The notes under the pieces are model-generated. The model ran no database searches. It was not told the origin of the DNA and saw only the letters and a program-made list of their open reading frames with translations. DNA of 64,000 nucleotides, from positions 5,943,582 through 6,007,581 of the forward strand of contig NZ_KI912266.1 in assembly GCF_000235425.2 (NCBI RefSeq). The letters run 5' to 3'. Source of the DNA: Pseudofrankia saprophytica. GTDB lineage: Bacteria; Actinomycetota; Actinomycetes; Frankiales; Frankiaceae. Positions 61,249 to 64,000 of this stretch are shown here, piece after piece (position 1 is the first letter of the stretch; the number at the start of each line of letters is the position of its first letter). The position numbers and the translations under genes are program-made.

Positions 61249-62442
61249 TCAGCTCAGTCCCCAGAGAGTCTTGAACTTCGCTGGGAAGTCGGCCGGTCCG
61301 TACCACTCGCCCGAGGCCTCCGCCGCGGTGGTCACGGAGATGTCCTTGATGTTGTCCCGCGTGAAGATGCGGATGGGAATGTCATAGCTCGGAAGCTCCT
61401 TGCCCAGCATCATCCTGAGCGCGGCGTCCGCGTCCGCCCAGCCCTGGTAGGCCGCGGCCTGACCGACGTCCATGTGCAGGAACGTCCCGGCCGCCAGCAT
61501 CTGCAGGCCGTTGATCTGAGCGGCCGTGGACACTCCCTTGACGGCGGCCGCCCGACCGGACTGCTGGACACCGGCGAACGTCGGCTGCAGGTACACCTCG
61601 AACTCGGAGACCACGTAGTTCACGCCGGGAGTCGAGAGGATCGCCGAGCTGGTTGACGGCGCGATCAGCTGGAAGTTCGCCGACGAGATCCTGTTGAGCG
61701 TGACCTTGCAGCCGGGGCAGCGAGCGCTGAACTCTTTTTGTGCGGCGGCCACGTAGGCCTGGGTCGAGGCTGTGTCCGTGGCGACGTTGATGACCACCGT
61801 CGCCTTCCCGCCGGAGTCGGCGATGATCCAGTCGGCGATGGCCAGCAGCCCCTTCGTGCCGGAACCCTCCAGGTATCCGAGCTTGGGGCCGGCCGGGTGC
61901 GCCGGGTCGGGGATCTGGTCGGTGATGAGGACCGGAATGTCCTTCGCCTGCGCGGCCGCGAAGCTGTTGGCGGCCAGCGCGTAGGGGATCGAGTCGGTGA
62001 TGATCGCGCCCGCGCGCGCGCCGGTCGCCTGGTTGACGCACGCCGAGATATCGGACGGGTTCGCCTTGCCGTCGCAGGTCTGCACCTCGATCCCGACCGA
62101 GCCGAGCGCTTCGGTCAGCGCCTTTCCGGTCACGTTGAGCTGCGGCGCCTGCCGGGTGATGGGAATGAAGTAGACAACCTTTCCGCGCAGTTGCGCGACA
62201 TCGCCCAGCGGTGTCGTCGGGACCGGGTAGGCCGGCCGCGGCTGGGACAGCTCGCTGACAATGGCCGCGGCGTCGCCAGAGGTTGGCGCCGAGCTGGATG
62301 CCGACGGCTGGTCGCCCGACGTCGAGCCGGAGGAGCCACAGGCCGCGGCCGGCAGAAGCGCGGCCAGCGCCGATAATAAGACGACTCTCATGCGTGCCTG
62401 GCGCCGCGCGGTCAGGCCGAAAATTCGTCGAGTAGTTCTCAC
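61249..62442 (-). CDS. ABC-type sugar-like substrate-binding lipoprotein
   Basis: A 397-residue periplasmic-binding-fold lipoprotein of the Peripla_BP_4 (RbsB-like) class. Signal: RVVLLSALAALLPAAACGSS with lipobox AAAC, then a Ser/Thr linker. The mature part includes GKVVYFIPITRQAPQLNVTG, AGAIITDSIPYALAANSF, IPVLITDQIPDPAHPAGP, YVVSEFEVYLQPTFAGVQQS and a QGWADADAALRMML helix. No permease or ATPase gene adjoins it, unlike a normal ABC operon, so it must use components encoded elsewhere or act as a receptor. GTG 62442 has AGAGG upstream. It probably delivers the methoxylated compound or a glycoside of it, which is inference from the neighbours. Confidence 0.85.
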   Translation of the reverse strand: MRTTRRIFGLTARRQARMRVVLLSALAALLPAAACGSSGSTSGDQPSASSSAPTSGDAAAIVSELSQPRPAYPVPTTPLGDVAQLRGKVVYFIPITRQAPQLNVTGKALTEALGSVGIEVQTCDGKANPSDISACVNQATGARAGAIITDSIPYALAANSFAAAQAKDIPVLITDQIPDPAHPAGPKLGYLEGSGTKGLLAIADWIIADSGGKATVVINVATDTASTQAYVAAAQKEFSARCPGCKVTLNRISSANFQLIAPSTSSAILSTPGVNYVVSEFEVYLQPTFAGVQQSGRAAAVKGVSTAAQINGLQMLAAGTFLHMDVGQAAAYQGWADADAALRMMLGKELPSYDIPIRIFTRDNIKDISVTTAAEASGEWYGPADFPAKFKTLWGLS

Positions 62443-62777
62443 GGGTTTTTCCTCTCACGTCTGGAGCCGCGATCCTCGTCACGCCCCGGGTGGGTCTGCC
62501 GGATCAGGTCGGCGGTATGTGCCGTGTTCCTGTGGTGCCATGCTCACTTCGGAGCGCCCGGTAGCGGAATCGGCGCGGAAATGAACGCGTGATGCCGAGC
62601 CCGGGACGCCCTCCGGGGCTCGGGCCTGCGCCCCGAGCTCCGGACGAGTCGATCTTGTTTTCGGAGGTCGCGGCCGCCCAGCCGCGGGCGCCGACGGGGG
62701 TCCGGGCCAGGTGAGCGCTGTCAGGACGGTCCTGGATGGCACCTCGATGGCCGTCGACATTCGTCGTGGCGGCTAGC

Positions 62778-63425
62778 ATGGGATTCGTGTCGAGGATGAA
62801 AGCGGCGGACTATCGGAAGGCTCTCCTGCGGGCGGCCGGCGAGCTGTTCACGGCCCGCGGGTACGCCGGCGTGACGATGGAGGACGTGCTCGCCGAGGTC
62901 GGCGGGTCGAAGTCGACGATGTACAAACATTTCGGCGACAAGACCGAGCTATTTCGCGCCGCGGTCGAGAGCCTTCTTGACGAGGGGACAGCTCCGCTGC
63001 GCTCGTTCACGCCCGGCGGCACGGACCTGACGTCCACACTGATCGCGTTGGGCGAGCACTTCGCGACCGTCGTCCTCAACCCGGGGTCGATCGCGCTGCA
63101 TCGGCTCGTCACCGCCGAGGCGGAACGCGTCCCGGGTCTGGGGGCGGCCTTTTTCGAACACGGACCAGCGTTCGGCCAGGCCGTTCTCGGCAGATATCTG
63201 CGGCAGGCTTGCGACGCCGGCCTCATAGCGTTGCCGGATCCGGTCAAAGCAGCCGCGCAGCTCTATCAGGCGATGCTCGGCGACGCCCAGATGCGCCTGC
63301 TGACCGGGGCGCCGAACCAGCCGACCGGAGCCGAGATCCGGGAGAGCATCGTGGACGCCGTCGACTTTTTCCTTCATGGTGTGTCCCGACGGCCGGCCGG
63401 TGGCACGGACGCGCGCCGTGCATAG
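62778..63425 (+). CDS. TetR-family regulator of the demethylase cluster (B)
   Basis: A 215-residue regulator. HTH: YRKALLRAAGELFTARGYAG, then VTMEDVLAEVGGSKSTMYKH and FGDKTELFRAAV. Its ligand domain (AERVPGLGAAFFEHGPAFGQ, AAQLYQAMLGDAQMRLLTGA) is paralogous to TetR (A). It lies divergent from the binding-protein gene and convergent with the Rieske remnant. ATG 62778 is chosen (GFVSRMKAADYR), though an ATG six codons later is equally possible. It probably binds the GTAC palindromes. Confidence 0.85.
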   Translation: MGFVSRMKAADYRKALLRAAGELFTARGYAGVTMEDVLAEVGGSKSTMYKHFGDKTELFRAAVESLLDEGTAPLRSFTPGGTDLTSTLIALGEHFATVVLNPGSIALHRLVTAEAERVPGLGAAFFEHGPAFGQAVLGRYLRQACDAGLIALPDPVKAAAQLYQAMLGDAQMRLLTGAPNQPTGAEIRESIVDAVDFFLHGVSRRPAGGTDARRA

Positions 63426-63453
63426 CGGGAGCTGGGTGTGCCGGGTCCGGCGG

Positions 63454-63918
63454 TCACGCCGCGAGTTCCGGCATACTGGCCAGCCGGTCCTCCTGCTCGG
63501 CCATCAGGGCGAGGTGGCGGCGCAGTGTCAGGCCGGACCGGTCGGCGGCGACGCCGGTCTTCTGGACGCCGTCGCCGTCACAGAGCTGTTCGATCCAGCG
63601 CATTCCTTCTACGTCCTGGCGGAACCCGTAGCGCTGGGGGCGCCGGACCTCGTCCGAGATCGCGCCGTCACTGGTCACGCTATGACGCGAGACGGCCCAG
63701 GAGTAATCGTCCTCGACTTCACCCTTCGCGGGCGTGAACGAGCGGTGGGGACACCGGTTCGACAGCACGACGGGCGTTCCGTCGGCTCGGCGTATCAGGA
63801 GCATGCTGCGCTCCACTAACTGGCGCTCGACCGGAGTCGTCGTCAGTTCGTCCGTGCGGGCGATGAAGTACCAGTGATTACGCGGGAGAGGGATGATACT
63901 GCCGGCGAAGCGTTGCAT
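63454..63918 (-). pseudogene. Rieske oxygenase with internal deletion
   Basis: A 154-codon frame that joins two ends of a VanA-type Rieske oxygenase. The start (PLPRNHWYFIARTDELTTTP, VVLSNRCPHRSFTPAKGEVE) includes the first C-x-H cluster ligand pair. The second pair (C-x-x-H-G) reads VSRHSV, with no Cys. Then comes what looks like the far C-terminus (FRQDVEGMRWIEQLCDGDG, VAADRSGLTLRRHLALMAEQ), normally about 200 residues further on. The mononuclear-iron domain is gone, so it cannot be a working oxygenase. ATG 63918 lies 52 bp from a GTAC palindrome. Confidence 0.65.
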
Positions 63919-63969
63919 GGCAGTTCTTTCTTTGTCGGGACGGCCGGACCGCTCGTTATTCCAAACCAG

Positions 63970-63988
63970 GTACCGTACCGTACAGTAC
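63970..63988. promoter_or_regulatory. GTAC palindrome, second copy
   Basis: GTACCGTACCGTACAGTAC matches the 60778 site at 18 of 19 positions. It lies in the promoter region of the Rieske remnant at the window edge, so it may also control a divergent gene beyond 64000. Confidence 0.65.
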
Positions 63989-64000
63989 GGATGGTGCCCT

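Noticed and set aside
60745-61656. 303-codon plus-strand frame
   Set aside because: It overlaps the binding-protein gene on the other strand and spans a perfect palindrome; composition is random-like.

Overview
The window reads as a high-GC soil actinobacterium, most likely Frankia-like. The signs are GC-rich codon use in every real gene, frequent GTG starts, IS6 and IS110 elements, a Replic_Relax/TraD-type conjugation remnant, Ser/Thr kinases with extracellular tails and a bacterial terpene synthase. The taxon is inferred from gene character only. No rRNA, tRNA or CRISPR array was recognised.

Region 1 (about 1-9.5 kb) is an eroded accessory zone. It holds an isochorismatase-like hydrolase divergent from a TetR regulator, small membrane or lipoproteins, and many gene stumps (cytochrome P450 tail, YCII-like head, tyrosine recombinase tail, serine resolvase head). 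IS6 elements cut several of these. Two perfect palindromes (24 and 55 bp) lie at 5.7 kb.

Region 2 (9.5-23 kb) is a mobile-element and defence island. A NACHT NTPase is cut by an IS6 copy. A 1198-residue protein (Mrr-like nuclease, STAND-type NTPase, helical repeats) lies between two inverted, near-identical IS6 copies. An IS110 element, an aminoglycoside-phosphotransferase-like kinase, a GNAT acetyltransferase and an rve-type IS follow.

Region 3 (23-30 kb) carries a sesquiterpene-synthase-type cyclase, a lipoprotein, a DUF5677-like protein and a protein with an EAD1-like domain. Four copies of a dispersed repeat of about 45 bp punctuate it.

Region 4 (30-43 kb) holds a three-gene reverse-strand unit (TPR-CHAT protease, small Cys-containing protein, multi-pass membrane protein). 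This is a candidate protease-triggered membrane-effector conflict system. Next comes a conjugative-element remnant (SLT/NlpC hydrolase, replication-relaxation protein, decapitated TraD-like ATPase) beside a large serine recombinase.

Region 5 (43-49.6 kb) is chromosomal in character: a histidine kinase, response regulator and membrane protein with ATGA overlaps, and a Ser/Thr kinase with a VHL-beta-like tail. IS and PAS-protein fragments follow.

Region 6 (49.7-64 kb) is a coherent C1/folate cluster. It has three GcvT-fold, LigM/DesA-like O-demethylases, MetF, PurU, FolD, PabB and FolP, two closely related TetR regulators, an orphan sugar-type binding lipoprotein and an internally deleted Rieske oxygenase. 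The inferred job is tetrahydrofolate-dependent removal of methyl groups from methoxylated aromatics. MetF, FolD and PurU would oxidise the methyl carbon and regenerate THF, and PabB/FolP would supply the carrier. A 19-bp palindrome upstream of one demethylase gene and again upstream of the Rieske remnant suggests a shared TetR operator.
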